A DNA stretch of 64,000 bases from Candidatus Gastranaerophilales bacterium (GTDB lineage: Bacteria; Cyanobacteriota; Vampirovibrionia; Gastranaerophilales; Gastranaerophilaceae), in assembly GCA_944325825.1 (NCBI GenBank), contig CALVBP010000006.1, positions 1 to 64,000 of the forward strand, written 5' to 3'. Each line of letters starts with the position of its first letter. The first letter of the stretch is position 1. A model generated the notes under the pieces. It searched no databases. It saw nothing but the letters and a program-made list of their open reading frames with translations, and was not told the origin of the DNA. The position numbers were made by a program, and so were the translations under genes. Positions 1 through 9,000 of the stretch are shown piece after piece.

Positions 1-216
1 GTTTCATCTGATGTTTTATCAGCTACTTTAGAAATCATCCAAAAAACAGTTGCTAAAGGCAAAAAAGTTACTTTAGTCGGCTTTGGTACTTGGGAAGCTC
101 GTAAGAGAGCTGCTAGAACTGGCAGAAACCCTCAAACTGGTAAAGAATTGAAGATTGCTGCTAAAACAGTTCCTGCTTTCTCAGCTGGTAAAAACTTCAA
201 AGAACTTGTAAAATAA
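1..216 (+). CDS. hup: HU-family DNA-binding protein (3' part)
   Basis: The window opens inside this gene; 71 C-terminal residues are visible. They contain the HU/IHF beta-arm signature, with VTLVGFGTWEARKR followed by a GRNPQTG turn, which is the DNA-intercalating arm, and they end in a typical lysine-rich helix. HU is a dimeric nucleoid protein that bends DNA. A strong hairpin with a T-run follows the stop within 25 bases. The N-terminal dimerisation helices lie outside the window, so the exact paralogue (HU or IHF) cannot be decided, but the length and arm fit HU. Confidence 0.93.
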   Translation, partial: VSSDVLSATLEIIQKTVAKGKKVTLVGFGTWEARKRAARTGRNPQTGKELKIAAKTVPAFSAGKNFKELVK

Positions 217-236
217 TTAATTCTTGTTCAAGTTTT

Positions 237-275
237 AATCGGGGATGTTTCTTGTAAGAAACATCCCCGATTTTT
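237..275. terminator. Bidirectional intrinsic terminator
   Basis: A GC-rich stem (GGGGATGTTTC / GAAACATCCCC, six-base loop) is followed by TTTTTAT on the plus strand. It sits between the convergent HU gene and the phosphodiester glycosidase gene and can serve both. Confidence 0.85.
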
Positions 276-278
276 ATA

Positions 279-1505
279 TTACGAATTTAAAGTTACATTC
301 AGAGTATGCGACAATGGTATCCCTCCATATACTGCAGGTTTATTAACTACTTCGCCGCCAACATACATTACGGTGGAACCGCCGCCATCAAGGTTCATAG
401 CATTAACGCATCCGAATTCTTTCATTAAATTAGCTAGTTCCATTAATGTTAAACCTATAGAAGAACCCTCTCTGCCGTCAGCCGTTAATAAAATTAAATT
501 ATTATCCTTTGTATATCCTATTGCCGTCCTAGGATTTCTTCCTCCAATAGAACCTAATTTTTGAGCTGTCATATCAACAAAGATTTCATTATCCTTAACT
601 AAATACGGGCCTCCGCTTATTATATGATTTACACCTTTCCACTCCGGATTAATCTTTATATCTAATTTAAAACGCCGTGCTTTTGTAATGGAGTTGAGCT
701 TCTTCGCAGGACCAACAATTACAAATCCATCTTCCGGTATTTTACATCGGCCGCTGGATAATTTTAAAAGTTTTCCGTTTTGAATAACTAGCTGCATACC
801 ATATTTCGGAGTTGGCGGAGTATACGCGCCCCAATCCGGCGTATAAGCGATTGTATGCACTGACAACATTCTAGGCTGATTGACATTATCAATTTTTAGC
901 CCTCCTATATTAGTTTCCACAGTTGCGTTTAGTTTTACTCTTGCCATGTCAAAACCATTATCAAAAAATCCCATTGAAACCCTGTCATAAATTGGACCGG
1001 TATATAACTTACCGTTTATCATTAATGTCCCTAACGGAACACCCGTCTGAGGTTTAAAATATCCGCCGTTAATTGCTACAATTGCATTATTTTTTTGAGC
1101 GATAGTTGATATTTTTGATTTTGATGCAAGAGTTTGAGATGCTGTAGCCGGTTCAACGGATATATTACCATTTACCCCTTGTGATAGTTCAACGACATTT
1201 ATTCTAACGGGTCTGCCATTGTAATAACGAATCATTCTGACATGTTTAACACCTTTTTCAATTTCTGTAATTTTAGATGCCGGGTACTTTATTTCAATAT
1301 TTTCATTGAATGCAATTTCACGTTCTTTTTGTGTCATTCTCATATAACTCAATGATGGGGAGATGCCTGTCATACTACCCTGAGTTACACCCTTTGCAGT
1401 TATAAACATGTTTTGACTTAATATTAAACATATTGCAATACCTATACTTGCCGCGCTAACGGCCGTTTTCTCAATTCCTAAACGGGGTAATAATATTGTA
1501 TCCAT
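279..1505 (-). CDS. Membrane-anchored/secreted phosphodiester glycosidase (NAGPA domain)
   Basis: This 408-residue protein has one hydrophobic segment at about residues 14-34, which is a signal anchor or uncleaved signal, and then an NAGPA-type domain (family of N-acetylglucosamine-1-phosphodiester alpha-N-acetylglucosaminidase, often named exopolysaccharide biosynthesis related). Visible family motifs are INGGYF (145-150), PRTAIGYT, LLTADGR and the C-terminal NLDGGGS (371-377). Members cleave sugar-phosphodiester bonds or modify cell-wall and surface glycans outside the cytoplasm. The substrate cannot be inferred. The gene stands alone, convergent with HU, and its leader carries two hairpins. 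Confidence 0.8.
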   Translation of the reverse strand: MDTILLPRLGIEKTAVSAASIGIAICLILSQNMFITAKGVTQGSMTGISPSLSYMRMTQKEREIAFNENIEIKYPASKITEIEKGVKHVRMIRYYNGRPVRINVVELSQGVNGNISVEPATASQTLASKSKISTIAQKNNAIVAINGGYFKPQTGVPLGTLMINGKLYTGPIYDRVSMGFFDNGFDMARVKLNATVETNIGGLKIDNVNQPRMLSVHTIAYTPDWGAYTPPTPKYGMQLVIQNGKLLKLSSGRCKIPEDGFVIVGPAKKLNSITKARRFKLDIKINPEWKGVNHIISGGPYLVKDNEIFVDMTAQKLGSIGGRNPRTAIGYTKDNNLILLTADGREGSSIGLTLMELANLMKEFGCVNAMNLDGGGSTVMYVGGEVVNKPAVYGGIPLSHTLNVTLNS

Positions 1506-1771
1506 TGCTTTTTACCTATGATTAAAGTAACCGGATACCTTTTTTATTTGAGAGTGGTGTGGGGTTAGTAACACTCTGGCGGGGTAAATTATTAATTTAT
1601 TTACCGTCGCTATATTAAAATCTTTAAATTTTAAATGTACATTACGCTCTACTAATATTATACCATACACTTAATATTTCCACAACCCTTATATCGTAAT
1701 ACTTTAGAGCTATTTTTAAAATGGTGTTAAATACACTTAATCCATTTTTGTGTTTTTGTTAGAATAGATTT
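1506..1771. promoter_or_regulatory. Divergent intergenic region with hairpins and a plus-strand promoter
   Basis: This divergent spacer contains two small inverted repeats: AGAGTG/CACTCT (1551-1577) and GGTAAAT/ATTTACC (1583-1605). On the minus strand they would lie in the leader of the glycosidase gene. On the plus strand TAGAAT at 1760-1765 lies only six bases before the ATG at 1772, so the decarboxylase message could be leaderless. No ribosome binding site precedes that ATG. I recognise no known riboswitch here. Confidence 0.4.
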
Positions 1772-2797
1772 ATGGGATTAGTTTCATTATTAAAAAAGAA
1801 AAATAGAACAACTCTTTTTACCACACCAAGCCATGGACGGAAATTCTTTATTTTTCATAAATTTTATCAGTGGTACAAATACGACATTTCTGAAACAGAC
1901 ACCCATGACCCGCAAGAAGCTCTTAAACAAGCCGAACATAAGGCTTCTAAAATATATGGAACCCGATACACGAAATTCTTGACAAACGGCTCTACAAGTG
2001 GTGTTATTGCGGCAATAATCTCATCCGGAGTAAAAAAAATATTAATCTGGGATAAAGCACACCCGTGCCATAGAAATGGAGCAATACTTGCAGGCTGCCA
2101 AATTACAGAATATACACTTCCAATTAACGAAAAATGGGGAGCTGACATCGCAATTACACCTGCTAAAGTTAAAGAGCTTTTAAATAAATATCCGGCTGAT
2201 GGAATTATAATAACGACACCAACATATGAAGGCTTTGCTGCTAATATAAAAGAAATAAGTTTAATTTGCAAAAAGAAAAATGTTAAATTAATAGCAGATG
2301 AGGCGCACGGTGCACTTTATCCTTTTTCTGACGAGCTTCCAGAATCCGCAGTTAAATATGCGGATTACACTATTCAATCTTTACATAAAACAGCAGGGGG
2401 ACTGAATCCTACAGCCCTTTTACATTCAAATGATAACGACCCGGAAGAAGCTCTGTCAATGATAAATACCACCTCACCTTCTTACCCTTTACTGGCTACC
2501 ATAGAAGCTAACATAAACTTCTTAAATTCTAAAAAGGGAAGGAGAAAACTTGATAATCTTATTAAATTCATAAAATCTTTAAAATTACCTCAAGGAGGAG
2601 AGGATATTACAAAAATTCTTATAAAGAAAGAGGGCTTGACCGGATATCAACTTTCAGAAATTTTATTTGATAAATATAAAATTGAAGACGAAAAAACAAA
2701 CGAAGTTTCAACAATGTTATTATGCGGAATCGGGACGAGTAAACGAATGTTGATAAAGTTAAAAAAAGCTCTGGAGGAGATATATAGTGAAAAATAA
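1772..2797 (+). CDS. Orn/Lys/Arg decarboxylase-family PLP enzyme
   Basis: This 341-residue protein has the fold-type I major domain of the Orn/Lys/Arg decarboxylases. It has a TPSHGR segment (18-23) in place of the usual TPGHKG, FLTNGST (69-75) for phosphate binding, DEAHGAL (176-182) with the PLP-contacting Asp and His, and SLHKTAGG with Lys206 as the Schiff-base lysine. It lacks the long C-terminal region of Bacillus SpeA-like enzymes (about 480 residues), so it is a short form. The likely role is decarboxylation of an amino acid, possibly arginine or lysine, for polyamine supply, which fits speD 2 kb downstream. Substrate specificity is not visible. No Shine-Dalgarno sequence precedes the ATG. 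Confidence 0.78.
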   Translation: MGLVSLLKKKNRTTLFTTPSHGRKFFIFHKFYQWYKYDISETDTHDPQEALKQAEHKASKIYGTRYTKFLTNGSTSGVIAAIISSGVKKILIWDKAHPCHRNGAILAGCQITEYTLPINEKWGADIAITPAKVKELLNKYPADGIIITTPTYEGFAANIKEISLICKKKNVKLIADEAHGALYPFSDELPESAVKYADYTIQSLHKTAGGLNPTALLHSNDNDPEEALSMINTTSPSYPLLATIEANINFLNSKKGRRKLDNLIKFIKSLKLPQGGEDITKILIKKEGLTGYQLSEILFDKYKIEDEKTNEVSTMLLCGIGTSKRMLIKLKKALEEIYSEK

Positions 2798-3881
2798 TTT
2801 TGAAATATCCGAAAAAGAATTGAAGAAATTCAATTGGGGAGCTTTATTAATGGGATGGCTATGGGGCATCTTCAATGGAACCTGGATTACTTTAATTCAG
2901 CTGCCTTTGAGTTATATTCCTAAAATTGGTTGGATTTTTGGTCTGATATGTGCCATTGTATTCGGATTTAAGGGAAACTCCTGGGCTTATAAAAATAAAA
3001 AATTTGAAAATATTGAAGAATTTAATAAATATCAGCAAAAATTTATCTATGCCGGTGTAATAATGTTTATTATTACATTCTTCGTATCGTGGATAACCCT
3101 TAAAGGCTCAGCACTTATGCAGAGCGGAAACCCGCAAACAGCATCCTGCATAATTCAGCTTGCAATTATAGCTGTTATCAGTTTCTTCTGTTTTATAATC
3201 ATATATTTAATAAATACAAAAAAAGTTATTAAATTATTACTTAGATTGGGAGTTATAATCCTTGTTATTATTTTTGGAACGCTTCCCGTCTTAAACGGAC
3301 TAAGCTTAAGAGCATTGCAGCAAAATGAATACAGCGAAGCTGCCAGAATATATAAAATAATGGCAACGCTATCTATCAATCCTGTCAATAAAAATAAATT
3401 CTATAATTTAACAGCTGCCTGCTATATAGAGACAAAAGATATCAATAATATTATTAAATATTTTGAAAAAGCTGAGAATGCAGATAAAATAAACATAAAC
3501 CCGGAAAGCAGTATGCTTACTGACTTATATATAATCAAAGGCGATATACAAAAAGTAAAACAAAGAGATGATAGATATAAACTCTATGCTCTGAATTCAG
3601 ATTGGGAAAAGGTTATAGATGAAACTACCCCGGAAGTTGAGAACCCTCGAAAAGGAGTTGCTATTAACGGAGAAATATATGCACATTGGGATTATTATCT
3701 TGCAAGAGCAATCGCATACAGGAATTTGGGAAACTTAAAAGAAGCCGAAAACAATTTAGATTCAGCTCTTAAGACTTCTTCTCCGGCTCAAGCAGAATAC
3801 ATAAAAAATGCATTTAAAAACTATAAAAGGTATTTTAAAGATTATTTCGAGCAAATAAAAAGAGCTCTTGATGTAAAATAG
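2787..3881 (+). CDS. Membrane protein with DUF2628-like N-terminus and TPR-like C-terminus
   Basis: This 364-residue protein starts at GTG, with GGAGG nine bases upstream, and overlaps the decarboxylase gene by 11 bases, so the two are translationally coupled. The N-terminal 60 residues (FNWGALLMGWLWGIFNG, then further hydrophobic stretches) resemble DUF2628-type membrane domains. Further hydrophobic helices follow at about 90-110, 120-145 and 150-170. From about residue 180 the sequence is soluble and helical with tetratricopeptide-like pairs (AARIYKIMATL, YLARAIAYRNLGNLKEAENNLDSAL). The function is unknown. It is probably an inner-membrane scaffold. Confidence 0.6.
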   Translation: MKNNFEISEKELKKFNWGALLMGWLWGIFNGTWITLIQLPLSYIPKIGWIFGLICAIVFGFKGNSWAYKNKKFENIEEFNKYQQKFIYAGVIMFIITFFVSWITLKGSALMQSGNPQTASCIIQLAIIAVISFFCFIIIYLINTKKVIKLLLRLGVIILVIIFGTLPVLNGLSLRALQQNEYSEAARIYKIMATLSINPVNKNKFYNLTAACYIETKDINNIIKYFEKAENADKININPESSMLTDLYIIKGDIQKVKQRDDRYKLYALNSDWEKVIDETTPEVENPRKGVAINGEIYAHWDYYLARAIAYRNLGNLKEAENNLDSALKTSSPAQAEYIKNAFKNYKRYFKDYFEQIKRALDVK

Positions 3882-4352
3882 TTAAGTAATTTTTGATTTT
3901 AAATCAGCTTTTTTAGATGCGTTCACAGCGAGCGTATCACACCTTTCATTATAATCATGTCCGGCATGCCCTTTAACCCATATAAATTCAACTTTGTGAA
4001 GTTCTTTTGCTTTCAAAAGTCTTTGCCATAACTCAACATTTTTGACCGGAGTTTTGCCTGCAGTCTTCCACCCCTTTTTTATCCAACCCTCAATCCAATT
4101 ATTATTAAAAGCATCGACAACATACTTGCTATCAGAATAGATTGTCACTTCACAAGGTTTTTTAAGAGCTTCCAGTCCGGTAATTACAGCCAGTAATTCC
4201 ATCTGATTATTGGTAGTTAACATGTATCCTTCTGACAGTTCTTTTTCATGCTTAACCCCATCAGGATCCGTATAAACTAAAATGGTGCCATAGCCTCCGT
4301 TTCCGGGATTTCCGCTACAAGCACCATCAGTATAAATATTAACTTTTACCAT
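3882..4352 (-). CDS. rnhA: Ribonuclease HI
   Basis: This 156-residue enzyme cleaves the RNA strand of RNA-DNA hybrids (Okazaki primers, R-loops). All four catalytic acids are visible: Asp in [12 protein letters not shown], Glu in NNQMELLA, Asp in YSDSKYV and Asp in NERCDTLA. The WVKGHAGH loop carries the conserved His. The length matches E. coli RnhA. It lies one base downstream of the HEAT-like gene on the same strand and is convergent with the membrane-protein gene, with no gap. Confidence 0.95.
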   Translation of the reverse strand: MVKVNIYTDGACSGNPGNGGYGTILVYTDPDGVKHEKELSEGYMLTTNNQMELLAVITGLEALKKPCEVTIYSDSKYVVDAFNNNWIEGWIKKGWKTAGKTPVKNVELWQRLLKAKELHKVEFIWVKGHAGHDYNERCDTLAVNASKKADLKSKIT

Positions 4353-4353
4353 A

Positions 4354-4635
4354 TTAAGCTGCTATACCTTTGATTTCAGAAATCAAATATTTTGCAACCC
4401 ATTCAAAATCTTTATTATCAGAAGCAGCTTTTTTAAGATATTCAACTGAAGCTTCGCCTATTCTTATAAGAGTCATCGCAACAACACCACGCTTAACCCC
4501 TCTGACAACCTGTAATTTATTTACAAGTTCCGGTACTACAGCAGAGCCTTGATTTACCAGAATGTTTTCTAATTTATTTTTTGTAGTATTATCTGCTGTT
4601 TCTAATTTACCAAGAATTTCTTCTACCAGTTGCAT
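4354..4635 (-). CDS. Small HEAT-repeat-like protein
   Basis: I placed the start at the ATG giving [11 protein letters not shown] because GGAGAT lies about six bases upstream. A longer reading up to 4779 exists, but its extra N-terminus is atypical and has no ribosome binding site. The 93-residue product is all-helical, with paired helices ([37 protein letters not shown]) like HEAT or armadillo repeats. No catalytic motif is seen. It is likely co-transcribed with rnhA. The function is unknown. Confidence 0.6.
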   Translation of the reverse strand: MQLVEEILGKLETADNTTKNKLENILVNQGSAVVPELVNKLQVVRGVKRGVVAMTLIRIGEASVEYLKKAASDNKDFEWVAKYLISEIKGIAA

Positions 4636-4925
4636 ATCTATATCTCCTTCAAATATTCTTTCAGTATTCACATTATATTCCAAAATTTTATTGAAACCCG
4701 ATTTCCTTACATAATCTTTATATCTTAAGGGGTAAATGTAAAAAAATGAAAAGCCGCTAAAATAGAAGCTAACCGGCACTATTCATATAAAAAATGTAAA
4801 TTTATATTAAGCTATCATTTAAAAAGTGTAAAAAATACATATTTTTTAATTTTTATAGTAAGATATTAAAGTTAGCAAAATTTGATTGGTGTAGATATGC
4901 ACCGGTAGAAAAGGAGGCACATGAA

Positions 4926-5387
4926 TTGGCAGTAATTGTTTCATCTTCAGTGGACGAGCTTGAAAGACAGCACTTAGACAAAGTTAATTTAGGACAACAT
5001 GTTCTTGCAGAGTTTTTTGAATGTGATTCAAATATTCTTAATAACATTGACAAAGTAGAAAAATATATGATTGATGCAGCTCTTGAATGCGGAGCTACCA
5101 TTGTTCAAAAATGTTTTCATATGTTTAACCCGTATGGTGTAAGCGGAGTCGTAATTATTTCTGAAAGTCATTTAGCGATTCATACCTGGCCTGAATTGGG
5201 TTATGCGGCAGTAGATTTATTTACATGCGGAACAAAATGCGATCCAAAAGTCGCATATGAATTCTTAAAAAAGATGTTTAATTCAAAAAAAGCTTCATTC
5301 ACTGAATTGAAACGAGGGATTATTGACAGAGAAACCCTCAAACTTGCCGAACAGCCGTTTGAAGTTGCTGAACAATTTGAAGATTAA
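4926..5387 (+). CDS. speD: S-adenosylmethionine decarboxylase proenzyme (class 1B)
   Basis: This protein makes decarboxylated SAM, the aminopropyl donor for spermidine. It is 153 residues long. The self-cleavage site is ESHLAIHTWPE, with Ser81 becoming the pyruvoyl group, and His86 and Cys101 (in LFTCGTKC) match the processing and catalytic residues of the Thermotoga-type enzyme. I chose the TTG at 4926 because AAGGAGG (4911-4917) is eight bases upstream. The ATG at 4921 is out of frame and stops after four codons. A UUCG terminator follows. No speE is in the window. Confidence 0.94.
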   Translation: MAVIVSSSVDELERQHLDKVNLGQHVLAEFFECDSNILNNIDKVEKYMIDAALECGATIVQKCFHMFNPYGVSGVVIISESHLAIHTWPELGYAAVDLFTCGTKCDPKVAYEFLKKMFNSKKASFTELKRGIIDRETLKLAEQPFEVAEQFED

Positions 5388-5416
5388 AAATAACTCCTTC
5401 GGGAGTTATTTTTTTA
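5386..5416 (+). terminator. Intrinsic terminator of speD
   Basis: A ten-base-pair stem (AAATAACTCC / GGAGTTATTT) is closed by a TTCG tetraloop and followed by a run of T. Confidence 0.88.
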
Positions 5417-5468
5417 CATAAAGTAACATTATTAGCAATTTTAAAGGAGTTTTTGTTTTATATATAGT

Positions 5469-8246
5469 ATGGTTATGAATGTAGGCAATGTTAGTCCGCT
5501 ATTATTCAAAAGCAATAAAAGTGTAGATAAACCGGACAACAAAAAAAATGAAACCCAAGAAATCAAGGAGTTGGCTAATGTCACTCCGGATTTTTACGTC
5601 AAAACTCCAATACCATACAAAAAAACCGGAACGGAAAAACTCCCTAACGGATTAGAAATTCACACATACAAACTCGCAAACGGATATAGGGTTTCAATTG
5701 TTCCTATGCAAGATTCTCCGGCAGTCGTAAAAAATTATGTAAATGTCGGCTCTATGAATGAAACCGATGATATAAAAGGTATTAGTCATTTTCTTGAACA
5801 CATGGCATTTAATGGTACCGAGGGAAACGACGGATACATAAAACTTGAGCAAGGCGACTCATTTTCAAAAGTTGATGAAATGGGCGGCTGGACAAATGCA
5901 AGTACGAATTATGCTATAACTGATTATGTAAACTCAACCCCGTTATTAGATGAGAAAGATTTAGAAACCCAAATAAAAATAATTGCGGCAATGACAGAAA
6001 ACCTAACCCTTTCTGATAAAATGATTGAAAAGGAAAAGTTTCCTGTATCGTCAGAAATTGATATGATTCTTGATAAACCGGAAACAATTGTTGTTGACCA
6101 AACCTTAAGAACCTTGTTTAACATAAAAAGCTCTGCCGATGAACTTGTCGGCGGAAGCGTTAAACATATCCAAAACCTTACCAGGAAGGATGTCTTAGAT
6201 TACTATAACAAATACTATGTTCCGGAAAATATGAATCTTGTTATTACAGGCGATGTAGATCCGGATAAAACAATTGAGCTTGTATCAAAAAACTTTAGAA
6301 GCACTAAAGAACGACAGGGGAATGTTTATGAGACAAAATTAACTCCCATTAACAGTACCGTCCGTAAAGATTTCATAAGCGACAAGGCTACTTCAGCCAG
6401 CGTTATGCTGGGTTTTGCGGGTCCAAAGAGTTCAGATGCAAGAGGTCAGATTTTATATAACATAGCCTGTAAGTATCTCGAATCTTCTGATGTTAATCTG
6501 AGAAACAGCTTATTAGAGCTTAACGCTGCCCCTGAAATCGGAATAGAAAAAATCAGTACAAATCCAAACAGTCCGTCATTGATATATTACACTTTTAACT
6601 GCGCTGATGAAAACGCAGAAAAGGCTCTTAAAATTATCTATAATAAATTAAACCGGATAGAGTCTATTAAACCCGACGAGCTTGACCGTATTAAAGAATC
6701 TCTTTTAATACTAAGAGATAATATTTTTAACAAATCTATAAACGTTAATACACTGGTTGGGCAAGCTGTTCTTGACGGGAATTTGGATTTTATAACCAGA
6801 TTTGATGAAATTCTTGAAGATATTAAGCCGGAAGAAGTTGATAGATTTATTAAACAATATTTTGATTTAAATAAAGCAGCAATTACACTTGTTCATCCGC
6901 AGAAACAAAATAATATTAGTTTTAAAGGAGCTTCAAGAAAACCTATTGACATGGAAAAAGTTTCGGTTGTAACCCTTGATAATAATATAAATACAACTTT
7001 TTATGAAACTAAAAGCTCTACCCCGCAATTCAATATTAATTTCTATTATGAAACACCTGCAAATTTAAAAACCGGCACAAAAGAACTACTGGATATTGTC
7101 CTCGGGATGGGAACAGAAAATCTCAATGAAAAAGAATTTAAAAAATATACTGAAAAAAATAACCTTAAGAATTATATAGGACTTGAAGAAGAAAAGTTAA
7201 TTTTAAAATGCAGTTCAAGCTACGGTAACTTTGAAAAAAACATTCAACTTGCAAAAGAACAGCTTTACAATCCGGCATTTACAGAAAGCAACCTGATTAA
7301 AGCAAAAAATTTACTGAAAGATACGCTTGAACGGGCCCCGAAAACGGCTGATGAATTGTATCTGGACAACGAATCTAAGACCAATCCGTTATACTCATCA
7401 AGAGATGCTATTCTTGAAAATTTAAATAATGTTACCCTCGAAGATTTGGAACATTTTTATGCTTATATTCTTAAAAATTCCTATGCTACAATATCTATGA
7501 GCATTCCTCACGGAGATAGCAAACTTAAAGATATTGCATTAAGCCAATTCAAAACATTAAAGGATGTTCAACAAAATACTCACAAAGTACAAAATGTATA
7601 TTCAGATAATAATAAAGTACAAGTACTCACCAAAGCTGTTCCATATTCTCAAGCAGATATATCAGAGACCTTTAAATATAAAAGAACGGACAGCCCAAAA
7701 GAATTTGCAGTTAGTAATATTATGAATATACTTTTATCATCTTCAAAAACAATAGGTTTATTTAACAATCTTAGAGAAAAAGAGCATCTGGCATATTCAG
7801 TCTATTCAAGCCTAGACAAATCAGGAAACAGCGGAGAATTATCTCTGCATATCTTAACAACAACAGATAATAAAGACAGCGGAGAAGTTCGGTATGAAAA
7901 TTTAAAAAAAGCAATTAACGGATTTAACCGACAGATAGAAGCTTTAAAGAATTCTGAATATACAGATATTGATCTGGAAAGCGCTAAAAAGACTTTAAAA
8001 GCGGAACTGCTAAATAAAGAAACACCCTCGTCAAAATTAAACGCTCTTGATAGAGGTCTCCGCTCTCAATTCGGTGTTGACTTAGACAACCAAATATTTA
8101 AAGCAATTGATGCTGTAACCAGAGAAGATATCCAAAATTTCGTTCAAAAAGTTTTCAAGAATCCGCCAATATACTCAATAGTTGCAAGTGAAAATACTCT
8201 TAATGCAAACCAAGCCTTCTTAGAAAATCTTAAGGATATAGATTAG
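5469..8246 (+). CDS. M16 (insulinase/pitrilysin) zinc metallopeptidase
   Basis: This 925-residue single chain has two M16 halves. The N-terminal half holds the inverted zinc motif HFLEH (His107, Glu110, His111) and a downstream SSEID Glu196 as the likely third ligand. The C-terminal half (from about residue 490) lacks that motif, as usual for the inactive M16 half. No classic signal peptide is present. The first 16 residues contain SPLLFKSN and the inter-half linker contains NNISFKGASRK, phrases resembling the N-terminal PSFxA motif of two other proteins here. AAAGGAG lies about 19 bases before the first ATG, so the true start is uncertain. The 3' end overlaps tyrA by 17 bases, convergently. 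Confidence 0.88.
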   Translation: MVMNVGNVSPLLFKSNKSVDKPDNKKNETQEIKELANVTPDFYVKTPIPYKKTGTEKLPNGLEIHTYKLANGYRVSIVPMQDSPAVVKNYVNVGSMNETDDIKGISHFLEHMAFNGTEGNDGYIKLEQGDSFSKVDEMGGWTNASTNYAITDYVNSTPLLDEKDLETQIKIIAAMTENLTLSDKMIEKEKFPVSSEIDMILDKPETIVVDQTLRTLFNIKSSADELVGGSVKHIQNLTRKDVLDYYNKYYVPENMNLVITGDVDPDKTIELVSKNFRSTKERQGNVYETKLTPINSTVRKDFISDKATSASVMLGFAGPKSSDARGQILYNIACKYLESSDVNLRNSLLELNAAPEIGIEKISTNPNSPSLIYYTFNCADENAEKALKIIYNKLNRIESIKPDELDRIKESLLILRDNIFNKSINVNTLVGQAVLDGNLDFITRFDEILEDIKPEEVDRFIKQYFDLNKAAITLVHPQKQNNISFKGASRKPIDMEKVSVVTLDNNINTTFYETKSSTPQFNINFYYETPANLKTGTKELLDIVLGMGTENLNEKEFKKYTEKNNLKNYIGLEEEKLILKCSSSYGNFEKNIQLAKEQLYNPAFTESNLIKAKNLLKDTLERAPKTADELYLDNESKTNPLYSSRDAILENLNNVTLEDLEHFYAYILKNSYATISMSIPHGDSKLKDIALSQFKTLKDVQQNTHKVQNVYSDNNKVQVLTKAVPYSQADISETFKYKRTDSPKEFAVSNIMNILLSSSKTIGLFNNLREKEHLAYSVYSSLDKSGNSGELSLHILTTTDNKDSGEVRYENLKKAINGFNRQIEALKNSEYTDIDLESAKKTLKAELLNKETPSSKLNALDRGLRSQFGVDLDNQIFKAIDAVTREDIQNFVQKVFKNPPIYSIVASENTLNANQAFLENLKDID

Positions 8247-9000
8247 CTCTAAATTCTCTTATTTTCTTTATCTGTGTTTTATAATCCCCGCTCAAGAGTT
8301 CATCCAAAGAAATTGAGAATTCTTCTATACTCTTTTTGATATTATCTTTATTTAAATCAACCATATCATCCGCCATTTCTGTATTTGATAAGGCAAGGCG
8401 GGTTGTATCTCTAAATCCGCTTGATGCCATTGCTTGAGCAAGCTTGTTTGATTGAACGGTCTTACACATTGCCTGTGCAATTACCATGGGCGCATGAGAG
8501 ATTAATGCTGCGGCTTTGTCATGTTCTTCAGGTGTTGTTATAATCACTTTTGCGCCAAGAGATTCTATAATTTTCTCCAGCGTTTCAAAACTATCATCAA
8601 TAAGCCCGTTAAGAGGGGTTATTACCCATTTAGCACCGTCAAATAATTCGGGAAAAGAATTTTCCCAGCCGCTTTTTTCTGTTCCTGCCATAGGATGAGA
8701 AGGAATGAAATTAAACTTGTATTTCTTCTTTGACACAAACCCTTTGAGACTGCTTACATCCGTAACTATAGTTGACTGAGGCAGAATTTTATTCAAATTG
8801 TCAAGAATATTTAGGACAGTATTCATAGGTGTGCAGATAAATACCAAATCACAGTTTTTTAATAAATTATAATCATCCGTAACATTCGCAACTCCGCTAA
8901 GCGTGCGAGAAACACCTATAACCTCATGTATATCAAGCTCATTTAACCTTTTAAAAATAGAGCCGCCAATAAGTCCTAACCCTACAACACCTATCTTCAT
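8230..9000 (-). CDS. tyrA: Prephenate/arogenate dehydrogenase
   Basis: This 256-residue NAD(P)-dependent enzyme of tyrosine synthesis begins with a Rossmann GLGLIGGS loop (7-14). It has the VTDVSSLKG and SHPMAGTEKSGW segments that are diagnostic for TyrA, where the His of SHPMAG is the catalytic hydride-transfer residue, and a helical dimerisation domain (HDKAAALISHAPMVIAQA). No ACT or chorismate mutase domain is fused. Its ATG overlaps the proA stop (ATGA), so it is translated after proA. Prephenate and arogenate specificity cannot be told apart from sequence alone. Confidence 0.92.
   Translation of the reverse strand: MKIGVVGLGLIGGSIFKRLNELDIHEVIGVSRTLSGVANVTDDYNLLKNCDLVFICTPMNTVLNILDNLNKILPQSTIVTDVSSLKGFVSKKKYKFNFIPSHPMAGTEKSGWENSFPELFDGAKWVITPLNGLIDDSFETLEKIIESLGAKVIITTPEEHDKAAALISHAPMVIAQAMCKTVQSNKLAQAMASSGFRDTTRLALSNTEMADDMVDLNKDNIKKSIEEFSISLDELLSGDYKTQIKKIREFRANLYP

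Noticed and set aside
4636-4779. N-terminal extension of the HEAT-like protein
   Set aside because: The extension is aromatic-rich and unlike the body, and the internal ATG has a good ribosome binding site.
4921-4935. Four-codon ORF (ATG to TAA) overlapping the speD start, like the uORFs that control eukaryotic SAM decarboxylase
   Set aside because: The ATG is only three bases from the Shine-Dalgarno sequence, too close for efficient initiation, while the in-frame TTG is at the right distance. It is probably chance.
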